A stretch of DNA of 64,000 bases, from the NCBI GenBank assembly GCA_963785745.1, contig CAWAWR010000006.1:227907-291906 (forward strand), in the 5' to 3' direction. Below the pieces are notes generated by a model. The model was not told the origin of the DNA, ran no database searches, and worked only from the letters and a program-made list of their open reading frames with translations. Origin of the DNA: VAZQ01 sp963785745. GTDB taxonomy: Bacteria > Pseudomonadota > Alphaproteobacteria > Rhizobiales > Xanthobacteraceae. Within the stretch, counting starts at the first letter, position 1. Each line of letters begins with the position of its first letter. Shown one piece after another: positions 16,015-24,790 of this stretch. Position numbers and translations under genes: made by a program.

Positions 16015-16062
16015 CGAGCATGATCGTTTCCGAAGACCGGGTCGCAGTTTTCGCGACCATGC
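16015..16062. repeat. Rhizobial dispersed intergenic palindrome
   Basis: A 48-base element starting CGAGCATGATCGTTTCCGAA and ending GACCATGC, with imperfectly inverted ends and an inner TTTCCGAA ... GTTTTCGCGA. From memory this resembles the GAGCATGATC...GATCATGC elements scattered between genes in Bradyrhizobium relatives. It abuts the stop of the NitT/TauT-type gene and may form its mRNA end. Confidence 0.6.
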
Positions 16063-16063
16063 G

Positions 16064-17026
16064 CTAGGTCCGCGGGGCCGGAATGCGGATCAGCTCGCCG
16101 AGCTGCGCCTGCGTGAGCGGCGCCGGGATGAACTTGAACGACACGGCGTCGGCCATCACTTCCTCGATCCCAGAGATGCGATCGGGATCGACCGCGGTCG
16201 CGGGCAGGAATTCCGCCAGAGCGCGCCGGGCGGTGGCGTCCGACAGCTTCGCGAACGCTGCATAGGCTTTGAGCCCTTCCGGTGTCGAATAAATCCACTT
16301 CATCGATTCCCGGTAGCCTTGCATGTAGCGGGCGATGACGTCCGGCCGTGCCTTGAGCTCGGTGGCGTTGGCGATGATGACGCGGTTGGTCTGCTTGTCG
16401 AACTCGGGCGCGTCCGACGATTTCATGATCAGCCTGATCTTGCCTGCTTCCAGATCGGCGACCGCAAACGGTGCGCCGGCCCAGCCGGCATCGACCTGCC
16501 CGGTCATGGTCGCGGTCAGCGTCGCGGCGGCATTGCCGGTCTGCACCGGCTTGAAGTTCAGCTTGTAGTGTTTCTGGAGCGCGAGCACTCCGGCGTGGGT
16601 GGACGACCCGATGGTCGAGAACGCGACCGTCTTGCCGTTGAGATCCTGCGGCCCCTTGATCGCCGACTTCGCCGGCACGTACCAGTAGACTTGGCTGCCG
16701 CCGGTGTAGGAGCCGCCGATGATCCGCACCGGCCCGCCTTTAGCGAACACGCCGATGGCGCCCAGGAAGCCCGACGCGACGCCGATCTGCGCACTGTTGG
16801 AGATGACGGCCTGCTGCGTCTCGCCGCCGCCGTCGGTGTAGAAGATCTCGAGTTCGAGCTTGTGCCTCTTGAACAGCCCGGCGTTGTAGCCGACCTCGGT
16901 GATGAAGGTCTCGCCGATGCCGCGGCCGCCGACCGCAATCTTCAGCCGATCCTGCGCCGAAGCTGCGTCGGCCGCTATCGTGACGATCGCGGCGAGCAGT
17001 GCGATCCGAATTCGAGCGCCGCGCAT
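16064..17026 (-). CDS. NitT/TauT-type ABC substrate-binding protein
   Basis: A 320-residue periplasmic protein of the SsuA/TauA/NMT1-like family. Signal peptide to ASAQ at about residue 24; then LKIAVGGRGIGETFITEVGYNAGLFKRHKLELE, the family opening; GGGETQQAVISNSAQIGVAS, where the ligand-binding Ser lies; and DLNGKTVAFSTIGSSTHAGV at the domain crossover. GGGGAGGAC sets the start. No permease or ATPase is present beside it. The ligand class (sulfonate, nitrate, aromatic, pyrimidine precursor) cannot be settled. Confidence 0.87.
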   Translation of the reverse strand: MRGARIRIALLAAIVTIAADAASAQDRLKIAVGGRGIGETFITEVGYNAGLFKRHKLELEIFYTDGGGETQQAVISNSAQIGVASGFLGAIGVFAKGGPVRIIGGSYTGGSQVYWYVPAKSAIKGPQDLNGKTVAFSTIGSSTHAGVLALQKHYKLNFKPVQTGNAAATLTATMTGQVDAGWAGAPFAVADLEAGKIRLIMKSSDAPEFDKQTNRVIIANATELKARPDVIARYMQGYRESMKWIYSTPEGLKAYAAFAKLSDATARRALAEFLPATAVDPDRISGIEEVMADAVSFKFIPAPLTQAQLGELIRIPAPRT

Positions 17027-17040
17027 GTCGTCCTCCCCTG

Positions 17041-17061
17041 ACCTGCCGCCTCGCGGCAGGT
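17041..17061 (-). promoter_or_regulatory. Leader hairpin upstream of NitT/TauT-type gene
   Basis: Nine-base perfect stem ACCTGCCGC / GCGGCAGGT with a 3-base loop, ending 14 bases before the start codon and just upstream of the GGGGAGGAC ribosome binding site. It could tune translation or stabilise the mRNA 5' end. No T-run, so not a terminator. Confidence 0.4.
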
Positions 17062-17130
17062 GTCTTTGTCGGGAACGATTATCGCGGCTGCGGTCGCGGA
17101 TTTCCACCCACCGCAAGTGTCTGTGACGGG

Positions 17131-17601
17131 CTATTTGGTGAGGGAGTCTTTGACGGCGTTGAGCCGCGGGGCCCTGTTGGGCGGCGTGCTTGGGTTCTGC
17201 AGCAACGGCACGTAAGGCTCGCGCTTCGACTCGGCCTCGCACGGCACCAAAGCCCCGCGCTCGTAGATGCCGAGGTCGTTGTTGAACTGCATCTCCTGGC
17301 AGGTATTCCCTTTGACGAAAGTGCGGATCGGCGCGATCCGCGACTCGCCGAACTTAGGGTCCATGCGCGCGGATGGGGACTGGCCGGACGTGCGGATCGA
17401 GTTCGTCAGCCATCCGTTGTGGATGCCAAAGCCGAGAAGGATCACGATCATGCAAGCCGCTGTCACCGCGAGCTTGATATTGCGCGAACGGTCGCGCGCA
17501 CGCTGCTGCACCGCAGCGTTGTATTGACGCCGCTGCATCTCTTCGTAGGCGAGGTGGGCCCGCTCGATGGCGGTCGATGCTGTGTTGTCGGTCGGGCTCA
17601 T
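17131..17601 (-). CDS. Single-pass membrane protein, unknown function
   Basis: A 156-residue protein with a basic, Gln/Arg-rich N-terminal helix (EEMQRRQYNAAVQQRARDRS), one membrane helix (AVTAACMIVILLGFGIHNG) and an exported C-terminal part with two cysteines (NTCQEMQF, LVPCEAES). Topology is probably N-in. I do not recognise the family. It stands alone between the NitT/TauT-type gene and the metallophosphoesterase gene. Confidence 0.75.
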   Translation of the reverse strand: MSPTDNTASTAIERAHLAYEEMQRRQYNAAVQQRARDRSRNIKLAVTAACMIVILLGFGIHNGWLTNSIRTSGQSPSARMDPKFGESRIAPIRTFVKGNTCQEMQFNNDLGIYERGALVPCEAESKREPYVPLLQNPSTPPNRAPRLNAVKDSLTK

Positions 17602-17687
17602 GGCGTCGTCCGCAAATGCAACGCCGGAACTCTACTGCGGTACAGCTTACGATTGATTAACGGTGGACGCGCCACCACAGGACCGCA

Positions 17688-18434
17688 TCACGGCAAATCC
17701 AACGCATATGGATCGCGCGCGATGGCAAGCTTCTCGCGCGTCACCGAAACGCCGTTGGAATTACTCAGCCGAACGACGTTGAATGTCCCGGCGAACTCCG
17801 GCGACCCCGAGTAATAAGCCGCGACCGCCCCATTCCCAACTTTTGCCGGTGAATTCCAGTGCCCGAGCGCCACATAATCGGCGCCGGTCGCGGCGATGTC
17901 CTCATCCCCGATCAGCCACGACGGCCGCGGCCAGGTCACCCGGTCGGGCGTCGGCACGTAGTGACCGTGCGCGGTGGCGATCTGCCAGCGGGTCTGCCGC
18001 GGTCGAATCGTCTCGAACGGAATCATGTCGGAATAGTCGCGGTGGGCGCGGCCCCAAATCTCCAGATCGAGATTGGGAAATACAACGGCCTCGTCATGCG
18101 TGAGACCGATGATGTGCAGGTTGGATACTTCGACGAGGCTTTTGCGGTGAAACACCGCTTCGGGCATGACCGGATCGTGATTGCCCGGCAACAGCACCAC
18201 CGGGACTTGCGCGGCGGCGATCACCGCCGCCGTACGATCGATCAGTTCGTCGGGCAGCCGGTGGCAGTCGAACGTGTCACCGGCGAGCAGCACCACATCG
18301 GCGCCGATGCCGCGCGCCGCGTCGAGCACGCACGCCAAGCCAGCGGTTCCGTCGCCGCTATGAATTTCCGCGGTGTAGACGTGATCCACATGGACGTCGG
18401 ACGTGTGTACGACGATAACGTCCCTACCAACCAT
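17688..18434 (-). CDS. Calcineurin-type metallophosphoesterase (SbcD/YkuE-like)
   Basis: A 248-residue two-metal phosphoesterase. All family motifs are present in order: TSDVHVD (D-x-H), LLAGDTFD (G-D), LPGNHD (G-N-H-D), TAHGHYVP (H) and ALGHWN (G-H-x). It resembles SbcD-like DNA-repair exonuclease subunits but is shorter, and no SbcC-type ATPase follows. Its ATG (18432-18434) overlaps the stop of the upstream Bug gene as TGATG, so translation is coupled to a periplasmic binding protein, which is odd. Acts in the cytoplasm; substrate unknown. Confidence 0.82.
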   Translation of the reverse strand: MVGRDVIVVHTSDVHVDHVYTAEIHSGDGTAGLACVLDAARGIGADVVLLAGDTFDCHRLPDELIDRTAAVIAAAQVPVVLLPGNHDPVMPEAVFHRKSLVEVSNLHIIGLTHDEAVVFPNLDLEIWGRAHRDYSDMIPFETIRPRQTRWQIATAHGHYVPTPDRVTWPRPSWLIGDEDIAATGADYVALGHWNSPAKVGNGAVAAYYSGSPEFAGTFNVVRLSNSNGVSVTREKLAIARDPYALDLP

Positions 18435-19411
18435 CACCACTTCATCAGTTTCTTCGTTGCCACTTCGTTGTCCTTCAGGAACTTACGATATTCCTCTCCC
18501 TGAATCACCAGCGGCTCGAGGCTGAGCTGCTCCGCGCGCTGCTGATGCTCCTTCGAGTTGATCACCTGGGCCAACGCCGAGGTGAGCTTTGCCTGCGCCT
18601 CCTTGTTCAGCTTGGCGGGAGTCGCAATCCCGCGCGTCACCGACCAGACCTGGTTGAAGCCCTGCTCCTTGAACGTCGGTCCGTTGGGCAGGAAGCGCGA
18701 GCGCGACGGCGCCATGACGCCGAGCAGCCGGAATTGTCCCGCCCTCACCTCTTCCGCCACCTCGCTGATATTCGCGCCCAGCACATGGATGTGGCCGCCG
18801 AGCGCCTGGGTCTTGGCTTCGGCCGTGCTCTTTGAGTGGATGACGATGAACTTGGTGCCGGTCTCCGCCTCGATCCCGAGGATCGCGATATGGTCGTCGC
18901 TCCCCGCGCCAAAGGCCGAGACCGTGATGGTGTCGGGCTGTTTCTTCGCTGCGTCGATGACGTCCTTCAACGTCTTGAAGGGGCTGTCGGCTTTCACCGC
19001 CCAGACATTGTAGTCGATCACATGGTTGATGATGGGCGTGAAGCTGTCGAGCGTCTCCTTGCGGCCGATCTGCGGATCGAGATAGCCCGCGAACATGCTC
19101 GGCACGTTCAGGTATCCGAGCGTGTAGCCGTCCGGCTTCGCCCCTGCCAGCGCGCCCCAGCCGACCCAGCCGCCGCCGCCGCCGCGGTTCTCGACCGTGA
19201 CCGGCTTGCCGATGACCGGCTCCAGATCCTTGGCGAGCAGCCGCGCGGTGATGTCGGTGCCGCCGCCCGCGCCATAAGGCACGATCAGCGTCAGATTGCG
19301 TTCCGGATATTGCGCATGCGCCGGGCGGATACCCGCCGTGCCGGCGAGCAGCAGCGCCGAAGCGCTCGCGGTCGCGCCGAGAAATTCACGTCTGGTGCTG
19401 CGTACCGTCAT
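18434..19411 (-). CDS. Bug/TctC-family substrate-binding protein with Tat signal
   Basis: A 325-residue Bug-family receptor. The leader has a twin-arginine motif (STRREFLGA) before its hydrophobic run, so it is likely exported folded through Tat. Family features: LTLIVPYGAGGGTDITARLL, VENRGGGGG in the ligand loop, AGAKPDGYTLGY, and DNEVATKKLMKW at the end. It is the first gene of a two-gene unit with the metallophosphoesterase (TGATG junction). No TctAB. Ligand unknown. Confidence 0.88.
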   Translation of the reverse strand: MTVRSTRREFLGATASASALLLAGTAGIRPAHAQYPERNLTLIVPYGAGGGTDITARLLAKDLEPVIGKPVTVENRGGGGGWVGWGALAGAKPDGYTLGYLNVPSMFAGYLDPQIGRKETLDSFTPIINHVIDYNVWAVKADSPFKTLKDVIDAAKKQPDTITVSAFGAGSDDHIAILGIEAETGTKFIVIHSKSTAEAKTQALGGHIHVLGANISEVAEEVRAGQFRLLGVMAPSRSRFLPNGPTFKEQGFNQVWSVTRGIATPAKLNKEAQAKLTSALAQVINSKEHQQRAEQLSLEPLVIQGEEYRKFLKDNEVATKKLMKW

Positions 19412-19529
19412 GTCGTCCTCCCTCTGCCCGGCACATGCCGGAACCGTCGACTATTGGCGATGCGTTTTTATTGTTATTCGCCGCGACGATAGCGGCTTCC
19501 GGAAGGGCGGTCGAGCGCGAGTGGCCCGC

Positions 19530-20366
19530 TCAGGATGCGACAGGTTGCGCCTTTTTGATCAGGGCGCGCATCGCCTCCACGCCCTCGCGCGCGACCTCGA
19601 CCGGCGAGCGCTCCCACAGCGCCGGATTGGGCGCCTCGTAGCTCAGGTGGCCGTCGAAGCCCTTTTCCGCGAGCAACGAGAGCACCTCGTTCCAGCGCAC
19701 GACGCCCTGCCCCGGCGGCAGCCGGTCGGTCGGTCGCTTGACACCGGCGGCGACCGGCGCAGCCGGCGCGTCGCTGAACTGGAACGCGATCATCTCGCCC
19801 GGCGCGACGTCGGTAAATCCGCGCCCACCGGCGCCGCTTCGCTCCAGATGATACGCGTCGAGCAGCATCCCGGCGTTCGGCCGATCGGCGCCGTTGAGGA
19901 TCTCGCGCAGCGCCGCGATCGAGTTGATGACGGCGTGTTGCGAGTTGAACTCGATCGCGAGCGTGAGGCCGTACTTGCCGCAAATATCGGCGCCGCGTTT
20001 CAGGTTCTCGATGGCGTCCTGCGGCGTGCCGACGTTCTGGCCGGGCGCACACATCACCTGCGGGCAATTGAGCGCGACGGCGTTCTCGCAGGTCTCCTCC
20101 AGCACATCGAACAGCCGCGTGCTTTCTTCGCCCTTGGCGAATAACCAGCCGTATTCGCAGCCGAGCGTGCAGACCGGAATTCCAGCCGCGCGGACGATGT
20201 CGAGCACCTGGCCGTTCGGCATGCCGCGTTCGTAGCAGCGGGTAAAGTCGATGCGGCGCAATTCGAGCGCGTCAAAGCCGCCGTCGCGCGCCGCCTTAAC
20301 CGCGGCCTCAAGCGGCGTGGTGTCGATAGTCCAGGTGTGCAGCGCCAGGCGTCCGAACTGCGCCAT
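19530..20366 (-). CDS. Sugar phosphate isomerase/epimerase-like TIM-barrel protein
   Basis: A 278-residue xylose-isomerase-like (AP endonuclease 2 superfamily) protein. Seen: FGRLALHTWTIDTTPLEAAV at the first strand, FDALELRRIDF, NAVALNCPQVMCAPG, LTLAIEFNSQHAVIN with the metal-ligand Glu, AGMLLDAYHLERSG with Asp/His, and FQFSDAP. The E-D-H-x arrangement is the expected metal site. It lies 45 bases downstream of a Bug gene in the same direction, which suggests catabolism of the compound bound by that receptor. AP-site nuclease activity is less likely in this context. Confidence 0.8.
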   Translation of the reverse strand: MAQFGRLALHTWTIDTTPLEAAVKAARDGGFDALELRRIDFTRCYERGMPNGQVLDIVRAAGIPVCTLGCEYGWLFAKGEESTRLFDVLEETCENAVALNCPQVMCAPGQNVGTPQDAIENLKRGADICGKYGLTLAIEFNSQHAVINSIAALREILNGADRPNAGMLLDAYHLERSGAGGRGFTDVAPGEMIAFQFSDAPAAPVAAGVKRPTDRLPPGQGVVRWNEVLSLLAEKGFDGHLSYEAPNPALWERSPVEVAREGVEAMRALIKKAQPVAS

Positions 20367-20411
20367 GCAGGGTGTCCTCGTCTTAGGTCATTGCGGGGGT
20401 GTCGTGCCGTG

Positions 20412-21398
20412 TCAGTCCAGCTTCACGTTAGCGGCGCGCGCCACCTTGGTCCACTTGTCGATCTCGGACTTGATGTAGGCGCCGAATTCCTCCGGCGAGC
20501 TCACGGCCGGCTCGAGGCCGGCATTGGCGAGCTGCTTGATCGCCTCCGGATCGGCGAGCGCCTTGCGCATCGCGGCGTTGAGCAGATCGACGATGGGCCG
20601 CGGCGTCCCGGCCGGCGCCGCGAGACCAAACCACGACGTCACCTCGTAGCCCGGGAAAGTCTCCGCGATGGTCGGCAGGTCCGGATGGTCGGGATGGCGC
20701 TTGAGGCTCGACACCGCGATCGCGCGCGCCTTGCCGCTCTTGAGCGCCGGCAGCGCCGACGGCGTCGCCGGCATCATCAGTTGCGCCTCGCCGCCCATCA
20801 CCGCGGTCACGCCCGGGCCGCTGCCCTTGTAGGGCACATGCACCATGTTGATGTTGCCCGCCATGGTACGAAGCAGCTCGACCGCAAGATGCTGCGAGGA
20901 GCCCTGCCCTGGCGACGCATAGAACAGCTTTCCGGGATTGGCCTTGGCGTGGTCGACGACGTCCTTGATCGTCTTGAACGGCAGCCCTGAATTCACGATC
21001 AGCAGGTTCGAGGTCTGGCCCGCGCGGCCGATCGGCGTGAAGCCTTTGATCGGATCGTAGGGCAGCTTCTCGTAGAGCGCGGGATTGACGCCATGGCTCG
21101 AGATATTGGCGAGGATCAGCGTGTAGCCGTCGGGCGGCGCTTTCGACGTTAACTCGCCGCCCAGGAGGCCGCCCGCGCCCGGGCGATTGTCGACGATCAT
21201 CTGCTGGCCGAGATTGGCGGCGATGCGCTGTGCCAGGATTCGCGCCACCGTGTCGGTTGCGCTGCCCACCGCCTGCGGGACGATGATGCGGACGGTCGTC
21301 TTCTTCGGATAGTCCTGCGCGCCAGCCGGCAGCACCGCCGCGGCGGCGAGCGACGCGGCAGCGATGACCATGATCGTCCGGCGGCTGTTTGGGCGCAT
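20412..21398 (-). CDS. Bug/TctC-family substrate-binding protein
   Basis: A 328-residue Bug receptor. GGAGGAA precedes the ATG at 21398. Leader RRTIMVIAAASLAAAAVLPAGAQ, then YPKKTTVRIIVPQAVGSATDTVARIL, VDNRPGAGG ligand loop, KAPPDGYTLILAN, VPYKGSGPG and GYEVTSWFGLAAPAGTP, all standard. It is followed by the TIM-barrel gene, probably in one transcript. No membrane components nearby. Confidence 0.9.
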   Translation of the reverse strand: MRPNSRRTIMVIAAASLAAAAVLPAGAQDYPKKTTVRIIVPQAVGSATDTVARILAQRIAANLGQQMIVDNRPGAGGLLGGELTSKAPPDGYTLILANISSHGVNPALYEKLPYDPIKGFTPIGRAGQTSNLLIVNSGLPFKTIKDVVDHAKANPGKLFYASPGQGSSQHLAVELLRTMAGNINMVHVPYKGSGPGVTAVMGGEAQLMMPATPSALPALKSGKARAIAVSSLKRHPDHPDLPTIAETFPGYEVTSWFGLAAPAGTPRPIVDLLNAAMRKALADPEAIKQLANAGLEPAVSSPEEFGAYIKSEIDKWTKVARAANVKLD

Positions 21399-21470
21399 GA
21401 AATTCCTCCGCAATGTTGTTGGGTCGCATTGTTGCATACCGGCGGCGGCCCGCAATACGCGATGGCGGCG

Positions 21471-22359
21471 TCAGGACTGCGGCGTAGCGATGCGCCAGTT
21501 CACCAGGAACACGCCGGCGACGCATACCGCCATGCCGACCAGCGCCAGCGGTTCGAGGCGTTCGCCAAATGCGGCATAGGCCATCAGCGCCGTGACCGGC
21601 GTCGTCAGATAGAACAGGCTCAGCACCCGCGCCGCGGCCTGATGGCGGATCAGAAAGTAGAGCAGCCAGATCGCGCCAAACGACAGCACGAAGACGAGGT
21701 AGGCGAGCGCGAAAGCGAATTCCGCGGTCCAGCTCACCGCGCGGGTTTCGAACAGCAGCGCGCCGATGCCGAGCATCACGCCGGCAGCGGTGTACTGGAT
21801 CAGGAAGCCCGGCCGCCAATCGATGCGGCCGCCGAAGTGCTTCTGGTAGAGCGTGCCGATGGTCATGCCGATCAGCGCCACCACGGCCGCGATCCAGCCG
21901 AGGGCGGTGGTCTCCCCGCCAGCCTTGCCCTGCACGACCAGGGCCACACCGGCGATGCCCAGCAGCAGCCCGGCCCATTGCCGCGGGATCACCCGCTCGC
22001 CCAGCCAGCGGCTGGCAAGCGTCGTGGTCAGTATCGGCTGAAGGCTCACGACCAATGCAACCAGGCCAGCCGGCAGATGATTGTGAAGCGATACGAACAC
22101 GCCCCCGAGATAGAGCCCGTGGACGAACACGCCGGTGACGGCGCTGTGCAGCACGCCGTCGCGGCTGGGCCACGGCGGAGCGCGTCAGCACGATCACGAT
22201 GCCCATCAGCAATCCGACCAGAAGCATGCGCAGCGTGAGGAACGTCAGCGGCTCCGCATAGGGCAGCCCGAATTTCGCGCCGATGAAGCCGGACGCCCAC
22301 AGCACCACGAACACGCCAGGCGCCGCGAAGACGGCGAGTTTCTCGATGGGACCGGCCAT
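21471..22359 (-). pseudogene. EamA/DMT-family transporter, frameshifted
   Basis: A ten-helix drug/metabolite transporter split over two frames. The N-terminal part from ATG 22359 gives VFVVLWASGFIGAKFGLPYAEPL, typical EamA helix 1, up to VLTRSA. The rest is in the next frame (WPSRDGVLHSAVTG onward), with LVVSLQPILTTTLASRWLGE and TTPVTALMAYAAFGERL, then the stop at 21471. Removing one base near 22170-22178 restores a single reading frame of about 295 residues. Either a recent inactivation or a sequence error. The start is 149 bases from the gene to its right. Confidence 0.85.
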
Positions 22360-22508
22360 GGCGGGGTCGTCGCAGCCTCAACGGGCGCTGTAAAGGGCAA
22401 CGCGCCGCCCGGCGCCCGAGAACATCAGGCGTGTAGATGCGCTGAACGGTCAAGCAAGCGCCGGCGCCGCCGTCGAATGGCCGCGCCGGCGATGAAACGG
22501 CGACGGCG

Positions 22509-23096
22509 CTACTGCGCGATCGCGTTGAGCCGATCGAAATATTTGATGACCAGCGGGATATTGCCCGGGTGCTGGACCGGCTGCACCTCCGACAATTCCG
22601 CGTTCAGGCTCTCCAGCGCTTTCTTGCGTTCGTCCGGCTTCATCGTCTTGTCGGCCTGCACCGCCGCGATCTCCTTTTTGATCGCCCCGATCGGATCGGT
22701 GTACTGCTTGGTCTTGGGATCGACGCCGTCGAGCACGGCCACGATGCTGACGACGACCTGGTCGTATTCGTCGAGGTCCCTGAAGCCGTATTTCTTGACC
22801 GCCGCCGCGACGCTGGCCAGGAGCTTGGGATCCGGCTTGCCGCCGGACGCGTCAAGCTTCTCGAACAACGGCGTCAGCTCCTTGAAGGCGGCGATGTATT
22901 GCTCGATCTGCTTCGCCGTCAGCGCCACCTGCGCGGGCGCCTGCTGCTGCTGCGGCGGTGGCTGCGGTTGCTTCTGCTGGGCGACGACGCTGCTGGAATG
23001 AACTGCAATCGCCGCGACCGTAGCCATGGCCAGGACCGCCAGGAAAGCCCGCCGCAGGCGGAAGAAGCGCAAGCCATTGGCTCGTAGTGTCGACAT
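22509..23096 (-). CDS. Exported protein, unknown function
   Basis: A 195-residue protein with a basic N-region and a signal peptide (FLAVLAMATVAAIAVHSSSVVAQ), a Pro/Gln-rich linker (residues 41-55) and a helical mature domain: LTAKQIEQYIAAFKELTPLFEKLD, YGFRDLDEYDQVVVSIVAVLDG and DERKKALESLNAELSEV. The mature part looks like a small helical bundle acting in the periplasm. GGAG sits 8 bases before the ATG. I do not recognise a named family. Monocistronic. Confidence 0.75.
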   Translation of the reverse strand: MSTLRANGLRFFRLRRAFLAVLAMATVAAIAVHSSSVVAQQKQPQPPPQQQQAPAQVALTAKQIEQYIAAFKELTPLFEKLDASGGKPDPKLLASVAAAVKKYGFRDLDEYDQVVVSIVAVLDGVDPKTKQYTDPIGAIKKEIAAVQADKTMKPDERKKALESLNAELSEVQPVQHPGNIPLVIKYFDRLNAIAQ

Positions 23097-23372
23097 GTCA
23101 GTACTCCGTTGTTGGCCAGACCGAATCCTAAAACCGCCCTCTCGGTGACCTCACCAGCGATGGTCGCGCCCGGTTTCGTCCAAGGTAAGGCAATAAGGGA
23201 AGATGAGGAAGGATCACTACAGTAATTTCCCTGAGACAATGTCGTTCGATATCGGATGCATAAATTTGTGGCTCCCCCGTCCGGATGATTGCCGATAAAC
23301 GAATGAGCAGCCCGGGCGGCGCAGGCGGGGTCCGCCTTCGCCGGGGTGGATTTTCCTCCTAGCGCGGCGGGC

Positions 23373-23768
23373 CTATGGCTCGAAGGCCGCGTCCACCGGT
23401 ACGCGATAGCCGTTGGCGAGGCGGTTCGTTTCGTTCGCCATGCCGACCACCGCCATCAGCTCTCCGAACATCGCCTCCGTCATGCCCGCCTTGCGCGCGC
23501 CGGCTGAATGGCTCGCGATACAATAGTCGCAGCCGTTGGTGACGCTGACCGCGACGTAGATCATCTCCTTGGTCAGCGCATCGAGCGCGCCCGGCCGCAT
23601 GACCTCCTTCACGCTCTCCCAGGTGCGCTTGAGCAGCGCCGGATCGCGCGCGAGGTATTTCCAGAAATTATTCACGTCCGGCACGTTGCGGGTGGCTTTG
23701 ATGTCGTCGAACACGGCGCGGACGGCCGCCGAGGCGTCGGCGTAGTCGATGGGCGGCGGGATGGACAT
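23373..23768 (-). CDS. Carboxymuconolactone decarboxylase / AhpD-like protein
   Basis: A 131-residue alkylhydroperoxidase-D-like protein. The redox site CDYCIASH, with the C-x-x-C-x-x-x-H signature, follows LTKEMIYVAVSVTNG, exactly as in AhpD-type members. The start is set by an AGGAG upstream of ATG 23768. Members reduce peroxides together with a lipoamide-linked partner or act in aromatic catabolism; the CxxC motif favours the peroxidase-like group. Stands alone. Confidence 0.88.
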   Translation of the reverse strand: MSIPPPIDYADASAAVRAVFDDIKATRNVPDVNNFWKYLARDPALLKRTWESVKEVMRPGALDALTKEMIYVAVSVTNGCDYCIASHSAGARKAGMTEAMFGELMAVVGMANETNRLANGYRVPVDAAFEP

Positions 23769-23954
23769 GCTGAATTCTCCTTCTCGTGCCTGAGGCAACA
23801 CGATCACCAATCTGGCAGTCGGTACAACGGCTTCCGTCTTTTCTCCGGGCCTAATTACCGTTGAATAGCCTTTTTGCTGCCTCAATGGTTTCCCGACTTT
23901 GCCTTGGTGGGATGGTGGCTTTGCAACGTGGGGATTCCTAACGGGGGTGAGTCA

Positions 23955-24137
23955 ATGGACACGATAGAGCTTTATCGCGCCGAGGCTGACGACTGCCTGC
24001 GGCGGGCCGACATCGACAACGAAATCGACAAGCCGCTCTGGGTTACGCTCGCCCAGTCCTGGCTGCAGCTCGCCGAGATCTCCAACGACGCCCGCGACGC
24101 GGCGCTGGAGCGCGCGGTCGAAGACGCACTCGTCTGA
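23955..24137 (+). CDS. Small acidic helical protein
   Basis: A 60-residue protein with the pattern IELYRAEADDCLRRAD and VTLAQSWLQLAEI, similar to very common short rhizobial proteins of unknown role (Y-R-x-x-A-x-x-C-x-x-x-A ... W-x-x-L-A). GGGGGTGAG precedes the ATG. Cytoplasmic, with no signal or membrane segment. Confidence 0.65.
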   Translation: MDTIELYRAEADDCLRRADIDNEIDKPLWVTLAQSWLQLAEISNDARDAALERAVEDALV

Positions 24138-24169
24138 CCGGCGAATAGCCCTTCCGTTGCATTGGCTCC

Positions 24170-24203
24170 GTAGCCCGGATGTCGCTTTGCGCATCCGGGC
24201 TAC
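24170..24203. repeat. GTAGCCCGGATG palindrome
   Basis: Perfect 12-base inverted repeat GTAGCCCGGATG / CATCCGGGCTAC with a 10-base loop. From memory it is of the kind scattered through Bradyrhizobium-type genomes. It lies between convergent genes (stops at 24137 and 24230), so it can serve as a bidirectional transcript end. Confidence 0.65.
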
Positions 24204-24229
24204 GAGTTTGAGTCACACAGGTCCAAGTC

Positions 24230-24676
24230 CTACACCCAGCCACCCTTCGCCATGAGCGCGGCGCAGGCGAGGATCACGACGATCCCGACCAGCTCGACAT
24301 GCAGGATCGAGCGGACGGTTTTGAGCTTCTTGTCGCTCACCGCCGGCGCCTGCCCTGCCCGCACCGCCTTGCGCCATGACAGGAATTCGATGGTCGGTAC
24401 CGCCGACATGATCGCGATCAGGATGAATACCGAGAATTTCGTCAGGAACGCGTGACTCGAAAAGTAGTAGGCCGAGCCCTTCTCGAAATAGAACACGCGC
24501 AACAAGCCGACGATCAGCAGGATCGTTGCCGACACGCCGACCACGGCGTCGGTGACCAGCAGACGAATCGCGTTCGCACGCGTGACCTCCTGGCGAATCA
24601 GCACGAACTCGATCGCGATCGCCGATACCAGCGTGAACGCAGTCAGATGGTGCAGGAATGCGAACAGCGTCGACAT
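24230..24676 (-). CDS. DUF2214 family membrane protein
   Basis: A 148-residue protein with four membrane helices. Family landmarks: FLHHLTAFTLVSAIAIEFVLI with His-His in helix 1, ATILLIVGLLRVFYFEKGSAYY after helix 2, HAFLTKFSVFILIAIMSAVPTIEFLSWRK with helix 3, and a C-terminal helix VELVGIVVILACAALMAKG. DUF2214 has no known function, but the paired His in a membrane helix resembles haem or metal sites. Inner membrane. Monocistronic. Confidence 0.85.
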   Translation of the reverse strand: MSTLFAFLHHLTAFTLVSAIAIEFVLIRQEVTRANAIRLLVTDAVVGVSATILLIVGLLRVFYFEKGSAYYFSSHAFLTKFSVFILIAIMSAVPTIEFLSWRKAVRAGQAPAVSDKKLKTVRSILHVELVGIVVILACAALMAKGGWV

Positions 24677-24790
24677 GATTCGATCCTCCGTGCGTCATAT
24701 AGAGGACAGGATTGAACACACAACCGGATCGGGAACCAAAACACGGCGATGGCGTTTTCTGGTCAGATATATGGAGCGACGGAGGCCGCC

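Noticed and set aside
20428..22359. A single 643-codon protein across the EamA and Bug genes
   Set aside because: Only its first ~65 codons are EamA-like; the rest is an out-of-frame reading of the Bug gene and of the true EamA frame. It is a shadow joined by the frameshift.
24166..24204. tRNA or other structured RNA at the GTAGCCCGGATG palindrome
   Set aside because: It folds only as a simple hairpin and matches the dispersed rhizobial palindrome type.
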